Below, piece by piece: positions 17,802 to 26,317 of a stretch of DNA of 64,000 bases. The translations under genes and the position numbers were made by a program. The notes beneath the pieces are model-generated. The model searched no databases and was not told the origin of the DNA. It saw nothing but the letters and a program-made list of their open reading frames with translations. How positions within the stretch are numbered: position 1 is the first letter of the stretch; each line of letters begins with the position of its first letter. The DNA comes from Algoriphagus boritolerans DSM 17298 = JCM 18970 (GTDB lineage: Bacteria; Bacteroidota; Bacteroidia; Cytophagales; Cyclobacteriaceae), in contig NZ_FNVR01000018.1 of the NCBI RefSeq assembly GCF_900108085.1, positions 26,864 through 90,863 of the forward strand. Reading direction: 5' to 3'.

Positions 17802-18647
17802 TTAAATTTTCCCAACCTTATTTTCTAAAGTCCCAATACCATCAATGGTGATTTTTACCACATCGGCAGCCTGAAGCGTAAAATTATCCGGCACGATACC
17901 TGTCCCGGTCATCATCAGGCAACCGATCGGAAACGTGCTGGATCTGAAAAGCCAGTCTGCGAGTTCCTGAGGCTTTCGCTTCATCTGTGCCAAAGTAGTC
18001 TCTCCCGATGCTTCGGTTTTACCGTTTCTTAAAATTTCCAGACTGATTTTAGTTGAATCTGGGAGCAATTCTTCCTGTATCAAAATGCATGGACCTATGG
18101 CTGCACTACCCTGATACACTTTCGCCTGAGGCAAATAGAGCGGATTTTCTCCCTCGATGCTTCTGCTGCTCATGTCATTTCCTACGGTAAATCCCTGAAC
18201 TTTTCCCGAAGGGGAAATCAATAAAGTCAATTCCGGCTCTGGTACATCCCAAGTGGAATCTTTGCGGATATTGACTGTCTCGCCGGGGTTGGAAACACGG
18301 CTTGAAGTGGCTTTGAAGAATAGCTCCGGTCGATCTGCGGTGTACACTTTGTCGTAAAAGTCTGCTCCTCCTGCATCTTGGGATTCTTCCATTCTGGCCG
18401 TTCGACTTCGGTAATAAGTCACGCCAGCTGCCCAGACTTCCTGATTTCCCATGGGGGCCAAAAGTCCCTCCTCCTTCAATTCTTCCGCTTTTTCGAAGGA
18501 AATCTTCTCCCAATGCGCTGCTTCTGATTTCAAAAGTTTGGGAAGGTTTTCTCTACCCAAGAGTTGATCCCAATCGAGTTCAGGTCCGAGAAAAATGCCG
18601 TTTTCAGATTCTAAAAGTGTTCCCGCCGTTAATTTGTAAAGCTTCAT
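17802..18647 (-). CDS. Fumarylacetoacetate hydrolase family protein
   Basis: 281 residues. FAH-fold metal ligands are visible: Glu-x-Glu in VPEPELTLL, Asp in [14 protein letters not shown], and the Lys of [13 protein letters not shown]. An N-terminal segment of about 75 residues precedes the catalytic domain. [19 protein letters not shown] resembles the 2-keto-3-deoxy-sugar-acid dehydratase branch more than true fumarylacetoacetase, so a keto-acid hydratase/dehydratase role in sugar-acid breakdown is a reasonable guess. First gene of a two-gene unit with yjbQ. Confidence 0.87.
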   Translation of the reverse strand: MKLYKLTAGTLLESENGIFLGPELDWDQLLGRENLPKLLKSEAAHWEKISFEKAEELKEEGLLAPMGNQEVWAAGVTYYRSRTARMEESQDAGGADFYDKVYTADRPELFFKATSSRVSNPGETVNIRKDSTWDVPEPELTLLISPSGKVQGFTVGNDMSSRSIEGENPLYLPQAKVYQGSAAIGPCILIQEELLPDSTKISLEILRNGKTEASGETTLAQMKRKPQELADWLFRSSTFPIGCLMMTGTGIVPDNFTLQAADVVKITIDGIGTLENKVGKI

Positions 18648-18704
18648 AGGTTTATAGGGGTTTATTTTTTCGGGAATTTATAAAAAGGAATTGAAGGAAG
18701 AGAC

Positions 18705-18734
18705 TTGCAATGAAACTTTTCGCTCGTACCTTTG
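18705..18734 (+). promoter_or_regulatory. Bacteroidota-type promoter for the TPP-riboswitch transcript
   Basis: TTG at 18705-18707 and TACCTTTG at 18727-18734 are separated by exactly 19 bases, matching the Bacteroidota sigma-ABfr consensus (-33 TTG, -7 TAnnTTTG). Transcription would start near 18740, immediately before the riboswitch at 18745. Confidence 0.85.
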
Positions 18735-18744
18735 TCTTAGATCA

Positions 18745-18822
18745 TAAGGGGTGCCTTAACAAAACGGGCTGAGATCATACCCATACGACCTGATCCGGGT
18801 AATGCCGGCGAAGGGAAATGAG
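18745..18822 (+). promoter_or_regulatory. TPP riboswitch (THI element)
   Basis: The invariant THI-box core is present: 'aaggggtgcc' at 18746-18755, 'gggctgagatcatacccata' at 18766-18785, then 'gacctgatccgggtaatgcc' at 18787-18806 and 'ggcgaagggaaatg'. These are the J2-3, P3 and J2-4/P4-P5 nucleotides that bind thiamine pyrophosphate. It lies about 150 bases before the TonB-dependent receptor start, so high TPP should switch that gene off. Confidence 0.96.
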
Positions 18823-18861
18823 AAAGTAAAGCGTTGCTGCCAGTGAACATGCCGAAGTGGT

Positions 18862-18963
18862 ACCCTTCGGGCAATTTAGCAGTTTTCGTTTTGCACAGCG
18901 GGTAAACTATTACGGAAAACCTCCCTTGGGTTTTCTAATGTTTCACTCAATACCCGAAAGGGG
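18862..18963 (+). promoter_or_regulatory. Probable riboswitch expression platform
   Basis: Three pairing elements lie between the aptamer and the ATG (18973): 'acccttcggg' (18862-18871), a 7-bp hairpin gaaaacc/ggttttc (18915-18935), and cccGAAAgggg (18953-18963), whose purine stretch gggga(g) ends about 8 bases before the ATG. The first element can pair with the third, an arrangement that could hide or expose the SD-like purines. Such a purine tract is unusual in this window, where other genes lack clear SD sites. Folding was done by eye only. Confidence 0.5.
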
Positions 18964-18972
18964 AGAATTATC

Positions 18973-21363
18973 ATGCAAAAGTTAGTATTTGGCTTGGTGC
19001 TATACCTAGCCGCAATTTCCGCTTGGGCGCAGAATAGCATCAGCGGGAAAGTAGTGGACGCTAAAAGCAATGTGCCTTTGGTGGGGGCATCGCTATGGGC
19101 CGAAACGGCCGGAAGAGGCACGGTCACCGATGAAAACGGACTATTCGAGCTTGGTAGGTTATCGGAGGGAAGTCTCCGGATTCGAGTGTCCTACCTTGGG
19201 TATGAGACAGAAGTAATCACTGTGGTGGTTCCGCAATCTGGCGATCTTGAAATTAAACTGGAACCCAAGGATATACTCACGGAGGAGTTTATCGTATCGG
19301 CTACACGTGCTTCAGGAAGCACGCCAACGACCTTCAGTATTGTGGATAAGTCCGAAATCGCCAAACGAAATTTGGGACAGGACATTCCAATACTGCTGAA
19401 TTTTACCCCTTCTGTGGTGAGTTATTCTGATGCAGGAGCCGGCGTAGGTTATACCGGATTGCGGATTCGGGGCACAGACCAAACCCGGATCAATGCCACA
19501 GTTAACGGCATTCCACTGAATGACGCAGAGTCGCATGGGGTCTTTTGGGTGAATATGCCGGACTTTGCTTCCTCTGTGGAAAACGTGCAGATCCAACGTG
19601 GGGTCGGAACTTCGACCAACGGGGCGGCTACTTTTGGCGCCAGCCTCAATTTCCAAACCGATACCCGCCGAGATGATGCCTATGCCGAACTGGATAACGG
19701 TTTTGGCTCTTTCAATACTTGGAGACATACGGTTAAAGCTGGCACAGGACTGCTAAATGATCGATTTGCAGTGGATGCTCGACTTTCCAAAATCACCTCA
19801 GATGGCTATGTGGATCGGGCATTTTCTGACTTAAGCAGTTGGTTTGTCTCCGGTGGATATTATGGAGAAAAAAATATGATCAAGTTGATCGCTTTTTCGG
19901 GAAAAGAGCAAACCTATCAAAGCTGGTATGGCCTCCCTGAAGACAAGCTGGAAAATGACAGGACGCATAATTTCTACACCTATGACAATGAGACGGACAA
20001 TTACCAACAGGATCACTATCAGCTGATCTACACCGGGAAAGTCGGGTCCAACTGGAAGACAAATCTGGCGCTTCATTATACCTACGGAAGAGGATATTAC
20101 GAACAGTACAGGGAAAATGACCGGTTTTCTAATTATGCTTTACCCAATGTGATCATTGGAGACGAAACGATCACCAGAACCGACATCATCCGTAGACGTT
20201 GGCTGGATAATGATTTCTTCGGTTTTGTTGGTTCGGTGAATTATGTCTCCACAGACGGAAAGCTGGATATGATCCTAGGTGGAGGTGCCAATCGCTATGA
20301 TGGAGCTCATTTTGGAGAAATCATCTGGGCCCGAATCGCCGGAAATACCAATATCCGTGACCGATACTACGACAACAATGCGATCAAAGATGATCGAAAT
20401 ATTTATGCGAAAGCAACTTACGAAGTCAGTCCGGGGTTGAATCTTTTTGGTGATCTGCAGGTGCGAGGAATCAATTACACTTTCGATGGAGTGAATGATG
20501 ATCAACGAGTCGTGTCCGGGCAGGAGAATTACACCTTTTTCAATCCTAAGTTTGGATTTTCCTATGAAAAGGGAAATCAGACCTTCTATGCCAGCTATGC
20601 TGTGGCCAACCGGGAACCTACCCGATCTGACTTCACAGATAATCCAATCTCAGAAGTGCCAAGACCGGAAAAGTTAAACAACATCGAAGCAGGTGTGCGT
20701 GCCAAAGCTGGAAATTTCAGCTACAATGCCAACTTCTACTACATGGACTATCGGGATCAATTGATCTTGACCGGACAGATCAATGATGTGGGAGCTTACA
20801 TTCGGGAAAATGTTGCCTCTTCTTACCGTGCAGGGATCGAATTGGACGGAGCATATCGGCTTTCTTCGGCCTGGACTTTGGGTGGAAATATTGCATTCAG
20901 TCAAAACAAAATCAAGGAATTCACCGAGTACATAGACGATTACAGTGTGGCCGAATTTCAGCAGGAAGCAATTACTTACACCAACACCGACATCGCCTTC
21001 TCCCCAAATGTGGTTGGTTCGGCCATCATCGAGTTCAAGCCAACCAAAAATCTGTCGCTCAACTGGCTAAGTAAGTATGTAGGTCAGCAATTCCTGGATA
21101 ATACCGCAAATGAAAGCAGGGCTTTGGATGCTTTCTTCACCAATGATCTGCGAATCAGCTATTCAGCGACTCCTAGGTTTTTCAAGGGATTGGAAGTCAA
21201 CCTCCTGATCAATAACATCTTCAATGAGCTGTATGAGCCAAATGGCTATACCTTCAGCTATTTCGTGCCTGGAGAAACGAGCGGGAGGGAATTAGTCACA
21301 GAGAACTTCTACTACCCTCAGGCGGGAACGAATTTCCTGTTGGGATTGAGTTTGAAGTTTTAG
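18973..21363 (+). CDS. TonB-dependent outer-membrane receptor, probable thiamine transporter
   Basis: 796 residues. Signal peptide 1-20 (ending AISAWAQ); a carboxypeptidase-regulatory-like beta domain about 22-90 (SISGKVVDAKSNVPLVGASL, GTVTDENGLFEL, VSYLGYETEV); plug domain about 100-225 (GLRIRGTDQTRINATVNGIP, VENVQIQRGVGTSTNGAATF); then a 22-strand-type barrel ending in the aromatic terminus LSLKF. It imports a ligand across the outer membrane using TonB energy. The upstream TPP riboswitch points to thiamine or a thiamine precursor, matching reported Bacteroidota THI-element receptors. No pnuT-like inner-membrane partner or thiamine kinase follows; a terminator comes directly after. Confidence 0.92.
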   Translation: MQKLVFGLVLYLAAISAWAQNSISGKVVDAKSNVPLVGASLWAETAGRGTVTDENGLFELGRLSEGSLRIRVSYLGYETEVITVVVPQSGDLEIKLEPKDILTEEFIVSATRASGSTPTTFSIVDKSEIAKRNLGQDIPILLNFTPSVVSYSDAGAGVGYTGLRIRGTDQTRINATVNGIPLNDAESHGVFWVNMPDFASSVENVQIQRGVGTSTNGAATFGASLNFQTDTRRDDAYAELDNGFGSFNTWRHTVKAGTGLLNDRFAVDARLSKITSDGYVDRAFSDLSSWFVSGGYYGEKNMIKLIAFSGKEQTYQSWYGLPEDKLENDRTHNFYTYDNETDNYQQDHYQLIYTGKVGSNWKTNLALHYTYGRGYYEQYRENDRFSNYALPNVIIGDETITRTDIIRRRWLDNDFFGFVGSVNYVSTDGKLDMILGGGANRYDGAHFGEIIWARIAGNTNIRDRYYDNNAIKDDRNIYAKATYEVSPGLNLFGDLQVRGINYTFDGVNDDQRVVSGQENYTFFNPKFGFSYEKGNQTFYASYAVANREPTRSDFTDNPISEVPRPEKLNNIEAGVRAKAGNFSYNANFYYMDYRDQLILTGQINDVGAYIRENVASSYRAGIELDGAYRLSSAWTLGGNIAFSQNKIKEFTEYIDDYSVAEFQQEAITYTNTDIAFSPNVVGSAIIEFKPTKNLSLNWLSKYVGQQFLDNTANESRALDAFFTNDLRISYSATPRFFKGLEVNLLINNIFNELYEPNGYTFSYFVPGETSGRELVTENFYYPQAGTNFLLGLSLKF

Positions 21364-21370
21364 GGATTTT

Positions 21371-21545
21371 TCCCGCTGATTTTCGCAGAAAAAGTCGCTG
21401 ATAAGCGCAGATTTTAAAAATCAATTTGTCCTGCTTTTCCGAAAGCAGGACATTTTTTCTTTAAAAATTTCCCACAGATATTCACAGAAATCTTGAGATC
21501 AGCGAGAATCAGCGTGTAAAAATCCGCGCAAATCAGCGGGAAATC
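21371..21545. repeat. Intergenic 'cgcagat/atctgcg' repeat block, left of fic remnant
   Basis: Recurring short words such as 'gctgattttcgcagaaaaag', 'gataagcgcagatttt', 'atcagcgagaatcagcg' and 'ccgcgcaaatcagcgggaaa' in both orientations, interrupted by the terminator at 21428-21458. Related words recur at 22071-22200 on the other side of the broken fic gene. The origin (decayed mobile repeat or degenerate palindromic element) cannot be decided here. Confidence 0.65.
21428..21458 (+). terminator. Intrinsic terminator after the TonB receptor
   Basis: Stem gtcctgcttt / aaagcaggac (10 bp) with a tccg loop, followed by attttttcttt. It begins 65 bases after the receptor stop. Confidence 0.92.
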
Positions 21546-21547
21546 TA

Positions 21548-22060
21548 TCATCGGCTACTCAGCATGGCAAACAGTTTTTTATTCACATAATAATTCCCTG
21601 TTCGCAGGTCTTTCTTTTCGTAGCACTCAATTTCCATCATAGAAAGGGTGGATGCTCTCAAACTGAAAGTGCATAATTGCCATTTTTACCAGGGGATCGT
21701 AATCGCTCAGTTCAGTATTTTGGATAAATTGCTCCAAATTGGTCATCAGGTTCAAAATCTCCTCCGAATCCTGAGGAGGTAAATAGACAATTTCGCCTGT
21801 TTGGGCATTTTTCAACGCTGTTCCAGGAATCTTGCCAAAGCCCGCATTATTTCCTTTTAATGTCTCCTGAATTTTTAAAATAGTCTGATTGGTGAGCAAT
21901 CCCTTCGTCTGCACTAGCTCAAAAACCCCGCATCATTGCTGCCATGTAGTTCCGCACTTCTTTGACATCAGGACTGATGCTAACTTCAAAGTCCAAATTG
22001 GCTTTGTACAAGTCGTCATGGGTCGTGATGATGTTTTCTACCGAAGAACTGACTTTGTTT
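21548..22060 (-). pseudogene. Decayed fic gene (Fic/AMPylation family remnant)
   Basis: Three fragments of one Fic protein can be read on the minus strand. The first (about 22058-21921) encodes SSSVENIITTHDDLY...KEVRNYMAAMMRGF, then hits TGA; removing one base from the A5 run at 21921-21925 restores FELVQTKGLLTNQ and joins the second fragment (21914-21627). That ends within the catalytic motif HPFYDGN, where GR should follow but a stop comes instead. In another frame, 21630-21548 encodes KKDLRTGNYYVNKKLFAMLS, typical of a Fic C-terminal winged helix. So the gene is truncated at the 5' end, frameshifted, and deleted between the HPFxDGN motif and the C-terminus. Repeats border both sides. It cannot make an active enzyme. 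Confidence 0.82.
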
Positions 22061-22064
22061 CACA

Positions 22065-22200
22065 AAGATAAATCTCCGCAAATCTTCGTATCTCAATCAG
22101 TGCCCTTCTCCGGGAGAAAGGGAAATTTTCCACAGAGACCCAAAGAAAAATCCGCGAATATCTGCGCTTTAAAATCTGCGTTGATCTGCGGAAAAACAAA
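22065..22200. repeat. Intergenic 'atctgcg/cgcagat' repeat block, right of fic remnant
   Basis: Contains 'aatctccgcaaatcttcg', 'aaaaatccgcgaatatctgc', 'aaaatctgcgttgatctgcg', the same word family as at 21371-21545, plus a small hairpin 'cccttctccgggagaaaggg' at about 22102-22121. No gene seen. Confidence 0.65.
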
Positions 22201-22205
22201 GTAAA

Positions 22206-23318
22206 TCAATTGGGAAACTGCGACTTGTCCAGTCCAGGCACAATTCGCAACGCGTTTTTATAGTACACTTTCTTCAGTATTTCGTCTGGTAGACCCAATC
22301 CGTACATTTTCCAGTAGGCATGGTATTTTTTGTAGTAGGGAAAATACTCGTCTTCTGTCTCCAGAACCCTAAAGTAGGTGTAAAATTCCTCCTTATTGTA
22401 AGCGTCTTTTCCGAAGAGAATACGGTCTTGATATTTGGTGAAAAATTCCTTTGCCCGCTTTGGCTGGCGTCCCAATTCTGCGATAATAGCCCCGATTTCA
22501 AAGTTCACATTTGGATACTTGTCCAAATGAGCACCCGCGGCATCGAGATCATTGGCCATCCAACCCATGTGAGCGTTGATGAAGGTGGTTTTGGGATGCT
22601 TGGCAAAGACACGGTGCTGCTCGGCAATAATTTGTTCAAACGGTGCCGGATCAGTTGGCGATCTTTTTCGGTTTGGGTTAAGTTTCAGTTCCAGCCAGCG
22701 TTCGTTTGTGGAGTCCATGGGCTGCCAGAATTGCGCAGGATCTGCCGAGTGAATCAGAACGGGGATTCCCAGTTCGCCGGCTTTGGCCCAAACAGGATCC
22801 AGGTCCGGATGATCCACTGGGATTCGGTTGCCATTGATGTCTTTGGAATTCAGACCTAAGCTTTTATAAATTTTCAGCCCTGCTGCTCCTGCTGCCACAT
22901 CCTCCTCCAGTTCTTTTATAGCTATTCTGGTCCATTCCGAATCCCCAAATCCTGCAAAATTCAAGTTGGTGAAAACCATAAAACGCCCCGGGGCATGGGT
23001 TTTGAACTCCTGAAGCATGGATTTGATGTATTCCTGCTGGGAATTGCTGTCGCCACGACCAAATCCTCTACCACTCAGATTGACCAATACGCCCATGTTT
23101 AGTTCGTCCATTTCCTTGACGAGTTGGTCGATTTTGGCTTCATTGATACCTCCTTGATGGCTATGGATGTCTACGAAAGGAAATTTTGCCCGTGATACGG
23201 GGTTTTGTGGCACTTTGAGTGTGGAGGGGGGATTGTAGTTTTCAAAGCTCATCTCCTGAGCCGATGAAATTCCCGCAGAAAATAGAAATGCTGTAAATAA
23301 AGATAGTGCTTTGTTCAT
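22206..23318 (-). CDS. Secreted amidohydrolase-family (TIM-barrel) protein
   Basis: 370 residues. Signal peptide 1-20 (LFSAGISSA|QE), so exported. The amidohydrolase-2 pattern is present: FVDIHSHQGG (His52, His54) at the first strand, an internal His in IPVLIHSADP, His in TTFINAHMGWM and the late acid in ILFGKDAY. Related enzymes are metal-dependent hydrolases or decarboxylases. The substrate is unknown. It has its own gap from the M14 peptidase and probably its own promoter, although I did not find a consensus match. Confidence 0.85.
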   Translation of the reverse strand: MNKALSLFTAFLFSAGISSAQEMSFENYNPPSTLKVPQNPVSRAKFPFVDIHSHQGGINEAKIDQLVKEMDELNMGVLVNLSGRGFGRGDSNSQQEYIKSMLQEFKTHAPGRFMVFTNLNFAGFGDSEWTRIAIKELEEDVAAGAAGLKIYKSLGLNSKDINGNRIPVDHPDLDPVWAKAGELGIPVLIHSADPAQFWQPMDSTNERWLELKLNPNRKRSPTDPAPFEQIIAEQHRVFAKHPKTTFINAHMGWMANDLDAAGAHLDKYPNVNFEIGAIIAELGRQPKRAKEFFTKYQDRILFGKDAYNKEEFYTYFRVLETEDEYFPYYKKYHAYWKMYGLGLPDEILKKVYYKNALRIVPGLDKSQFPN

Positions 23319-23378
23319 GAGCGATTAAACTGAAATCAGATCGATTTGGATTTGAAAATTCTTTAAGTGGGAAAAAAG

Positions 23379-23404
23379 AAATCCCGACGGGTTAATCGGG
23401 ATTT
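23379..23404 (-). terminator. Intrinsic terminator after the M14 peptidase gene
   Basis: On the minus strand, stem aaatcccga / tcgggattt with an 8-base loop followed by cttttttccc. It lies 8 bases past the peptidase stop at 23412. Confidence 0.85.
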
Positions 23405-23411
23405 CACTGTT

Positions 23412-25964
23412 TTAACGTGCTGTGCCGCCGTCGATTACCTGACCAAAGAAAATGGAATTCATATATAACTTATTGGTTCCAAACCAGAATGCTCTGAAGT
23501 TTGGATTGTCTGCAAATCCTACGATTCTACCTCTACCCACGCCTGAGATTCGGATGACACTTCCGTTTTGAATTCCCGGAAGGTTACTTGGGTGAAGGTA
23601 GCCTGAGGCAAGGGGATTTTCGGTGTAAACCAGAGGATTCGCATACGGGTTAGGAGACACTTCCATGAAGAAGTTATCGTTTCTGAATGTGTAGATTTCC
23701 TTTTCGCTATAGCCATAACCTATCGGGTGGGTGATGTCAAGATTTGCTTTGAAAATGGCTCCGAAAGTTCCTTTTGCTCCAGTTGCATTTTCAAAATCGG
23801 CATAGCTTTTTTGAATGCCTTTTTCAGCATTATCCACAGTTCTGAAGGTGAAATTGCCAATTTCATTTTGAGCAAGAAATTGAAGCGCACCGCCTTTTGC
23901 GACGAGTGTTCCACCCCTTGATGTCCATTCTTTCAACTTCTCAGCGCCAGTTTTTCCAAGGGAATTATAGTTGCCATCTGCCATCAGGATCACATTATAT
24001 CGATCTAGATTAGCATTGTTAACTGAACCCACAGGAAGTAGTGTTACAGGCATTTTCATACGCTGATCAAGTAGGTGCCAGATTTCACCTGCTTCGCCAC
24101 TGTCTACTCCGCCATCCACGAGCAGTGCGATTTGGGGAGTTTTTAGTGGAGCCATAAAAGTCGATCCCAAATTTGCACCGCTGGTATAGCCAGTAATTAG
24201 GGCGTGGATGTCCACATGAGCCTCCGACGCGATTTCCTGTAGTTTTGCAAAAAAGGCGTCTTCGTCTAAGCCAGATTCGCCTTTATCAATCAAAAGGGTG
24301 CCCCTGCCGAAGGTTTTGCCTTCGGCTGTTGAGAATTCTGCATTGGACACCCGCACCAGAAAACCTGACTTGAGGAGCTGATAAGCGGCTTTTGGAGCAT
24401 AGTAATCTGTCCACTCCATGGCATAGTGATACGCACCGGCATTGCCTATGACTTTTCCCGGAGCTAATACAAAATCAGTTTTGTCTACTTGTTTGACATT
24501 GGCCAAATTGAGGATTTTACTATTTAGTGCCATGTAGTCCAGATGAAAAGCCATCGGATAAGTCCAAGCTGAGATGTCGTAGAACAAGCTGTCTTTGAAG
24601 GTGGTCCGCGTCTCAAACATGGCCTTGATCAGTCGGTATTGAGGCTGATCCGCGGGGACGATGTAGGAAGTCTCTTTTTTGAATTCCTGGCCGTTTACTG
24701 TAATGTTTTCATTGAGTGCAAAGACTTTGATGTCGTGCTGCAAAATCAAGTCAGCCAAGTGAAAACTTCGGGCATCATCATTTTTGGCCCCGAAAATATA
24801 GGCCTTGTTGGTGTCTGTGTCAGTTTCGGTTTTGATCTCGGTGTAAAAATCCCTCATCCACTGGTTCAATTCCACGCGCATTTCTTTCGCAGCCTGATAA
24901 GAGGATAAATTGGCAGTAAACTGATTTCTAATCGTGAAGGGGAAGCTCAACATCCCATTGGCACTTTCCTGCAAATGTCCTCTTGAGCTTGCCTGCTCAA
25001 AAAGAATTCCGATGGATCCCTGCACGTCCGGATAGGTAGAGCCTTTTCCATAGTAGAAATCATCGTAATTCTCCTGATTGTAATAAAGTGAACCGATTTG
25101 ATCTAAGGCTTTAGCGTGGTAAGTTCCAATCTTTTCGGTCAATTCAAAGTTCTTGTCCGGCGTCAATGGGTGCATTCTGGCTGGAACGCCCGGTTGGAAA
25201 AAGAAGGTGCTGTTGGTTCCCATTTCATGAAAATCCAAGTGGATGTTTGGAAGCCAGCTTTGGAAGACCCTCACCCGATTTCTGGACTCAGGGTGCTGTA
25301 CGGGAAGCCAGTCCCGGTTTAAATCAAACCAATAGTGATTCGTGCGGCCTCTTGGCCATGCTTCATTCAGTTCCCGCTGGGCAGGATCACCATTCATCGT
25401 AAATGCCTTGTGCGAATTGACCCAGGAAGCAAAACGATTAAGTCCATCCGGATTGATGGCAGGATCGAGTAGAAGTACGATGTTTTCAAGATCTTCGGAG
25501 ATTTCATTTGCTGCTGCAAAATGATAGGCGGCCACCAAGGAGGCATTCGCCCCACTGGGTTCATTCCCATGCACGGAATAGCCCATAAACATGACCACAG
25601 GCATATTTTCTATTGACACCGATGCATTGGGGTCCCGGAGTTTGGCCCGCTCTGCCTTGATTTGATCCAGTTTGCCCAGATTGGCAGGGGAGGTGATTGT
25701 CAAAAGTGTCTGTGGCCGCTTTTCATAAGATCTGCCTGTTTCTTCAAAAATCACCCGATCTGAAGCTTCCGCCACTGCTTTCATGTACATCACGAGTTGA
25801 TCGTGGGTGACGTGCCACTCGCCGACTTCATAGCCCAAAACCTGCTTTGGTGTAGGGACAGCGGGATTGTAGGTGTAGCCTTTTGGAAGGTAATAACTCA
25901 GATCTTGCGCAATCGTGAGTGAAGTAAAAAGGGCTAAAAGCACTGCAAGCGTGTACTTCTTCAT
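23412..25964 (-). CDS. Secreted M14-family zinc carboxypeptidase
   Basis: 850 residues. Signal peptide 1-20 (LLALFTSLTIAQ). The zinc site is visible: HGNE in GYSVHGNEPSGAN (His132, Glu135), the third ligand His in IHLDFHEMGTN (about 243) and a candidate catalytic Glu in GILFEQASSRGH. The peptidase domain spans about 50-370. The C-terminal half (about 400-850) contains a glutamine-amidotransferase-like alpha/beta region (VILMADGNYNSLG, GGTLVAKGGALQFL), as in the long M14 peptidases of Bacteroidota. It probably degrades exogenous peptides in the periplasm or outside the cell. Confidence 0.92.
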   Translation of the reverse strand: MKKYTLAVLLALFTSLTIAQDLSYYLPKGYTYNPAVPTPKQVLGYEVGEWHVTHDQLVMYMKAVAEASDRVIFEETGRSYEKRPQTLLTITSPANLGKLDQIKAERAKLRDPNASVSIENMPVVMFMGYSVHGNEPSGANASLVAAYHFAAANEISEDLENIVLLLDPAINPDGLNRFASWVNSHKAFTMNGDPAQRELNEAWPRGRTNHYWFDLNRDWLPVQHPESRNRVRVFQSWLPNIHLDFHEMGTNSTFFFQPGVPARMHPLTPDKNFELTEKIGTYHAKALDQIGSLYYNQENYDDFYYGKGSTYPDVQGSIGILFEQASSRGHLQESANGMLSFPFTIRNQFTANLSSYQAAKEMRVELNQWMRDFYTEIKTETDTDTNKAYIFGAKNDDARSFHLADLILQHDIKVFALNENITVNGQEFKKETSYIVPADQPQYRLIKAMFETRTTFKDSLFYDISAWTYPMAFHLDYMALNSKILNLANVKQVDKTDFVLAPGKVIGNAGAYHYAMEWTDYYAPKAAYQLLKSGFLVRVSNAEFSTAEGKTFGRGTLLIDKGESGLDEDAFFAKLQEIASEAHVDIHALITGYTSGANLGSTFMAPLKTPQIALLVDGGVDSGEAGEIWHLLDQRMKMPVTLLPVGSVNNANLDRYNVILMADGNYNSLGKTGAEKLKEWTSRGGTLVAKGGALQFLAQNEIGNFTFRTVDNAEKGIQKSYADFENATGAKGTFGAIFKANLDITHPIGYGYSEKEIYTFRNDNFFMEVSPNPYANPLVYTENPLASGYLHPSNLPGIQNGSVIRISGVGRGRIVGFADNPNFRAFWFGTNKLYMNSIFFGQVIDGGTAR

Positions 25965-26056
25965 GGGGTGGTTTTTAAACTTTGGCCTAAATTCTAATTA
26001 AGTTTTGTCAAAAAAAGCTATTTTGGATCGATGGTAAAAATACTAACTCAAACGAT

Positions 26057-26296
26057 ATGGATTTGATTTCTCCAGGATACGGATTGGTTTTTTGGCAATT
26101 ATCAAGCCTGATTTACCTGGGATTTTGGATTTATGCGCTGTTTGATTGCTTAAGAACTGATTTTAGGGGACCACATCAAAAGTTGATATGGGTGATTTTG
26201 ATCCTGTTTGCACCTGTGATTGGCACTTTTCTCTACATGAGCATGAATCGACGAACTAGAGAAAAACGATTATTCCGACCCGATTTTAAAAAGTAA
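26057..26296 (+). CDS. Small PLDc_N-type membrane protein (first of three)
   Basis: 79 residues, two hydrophobic helices. It has the phospholipase-D-nuclease N-terminal pattern: an aromatic first helix ending FWIYALFDCLRTDF, then KLIWVILILFAPVIGTFLYM and a basic tail. The family is a membrane anchor or stand-alone two-helix protein without catalytic residues. Followed at 26318 and 26546 by two more proteins of the same design. Divergent from the M14 peptidase gene. Confidence 0.82.
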   Translation: MDLISPGYGLVFWQLSSLIYLGFWIYALFDCLRTDFRGPHQKLIWVILILFAPVIGTFLYMSMNRRTREKRLFRPDFKK

Positions 26297-26317
26297 GCAA
26301 TTTTAAACTTTTACTAA

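Noticed and set aside
22320..22859. Long open frame on the plus strand opposite the amidohydrolase gene (179 codons)
   Set aside because: Mirror image of a well-supported gene; composition and residues look like an antisense shadow with no family pattern.
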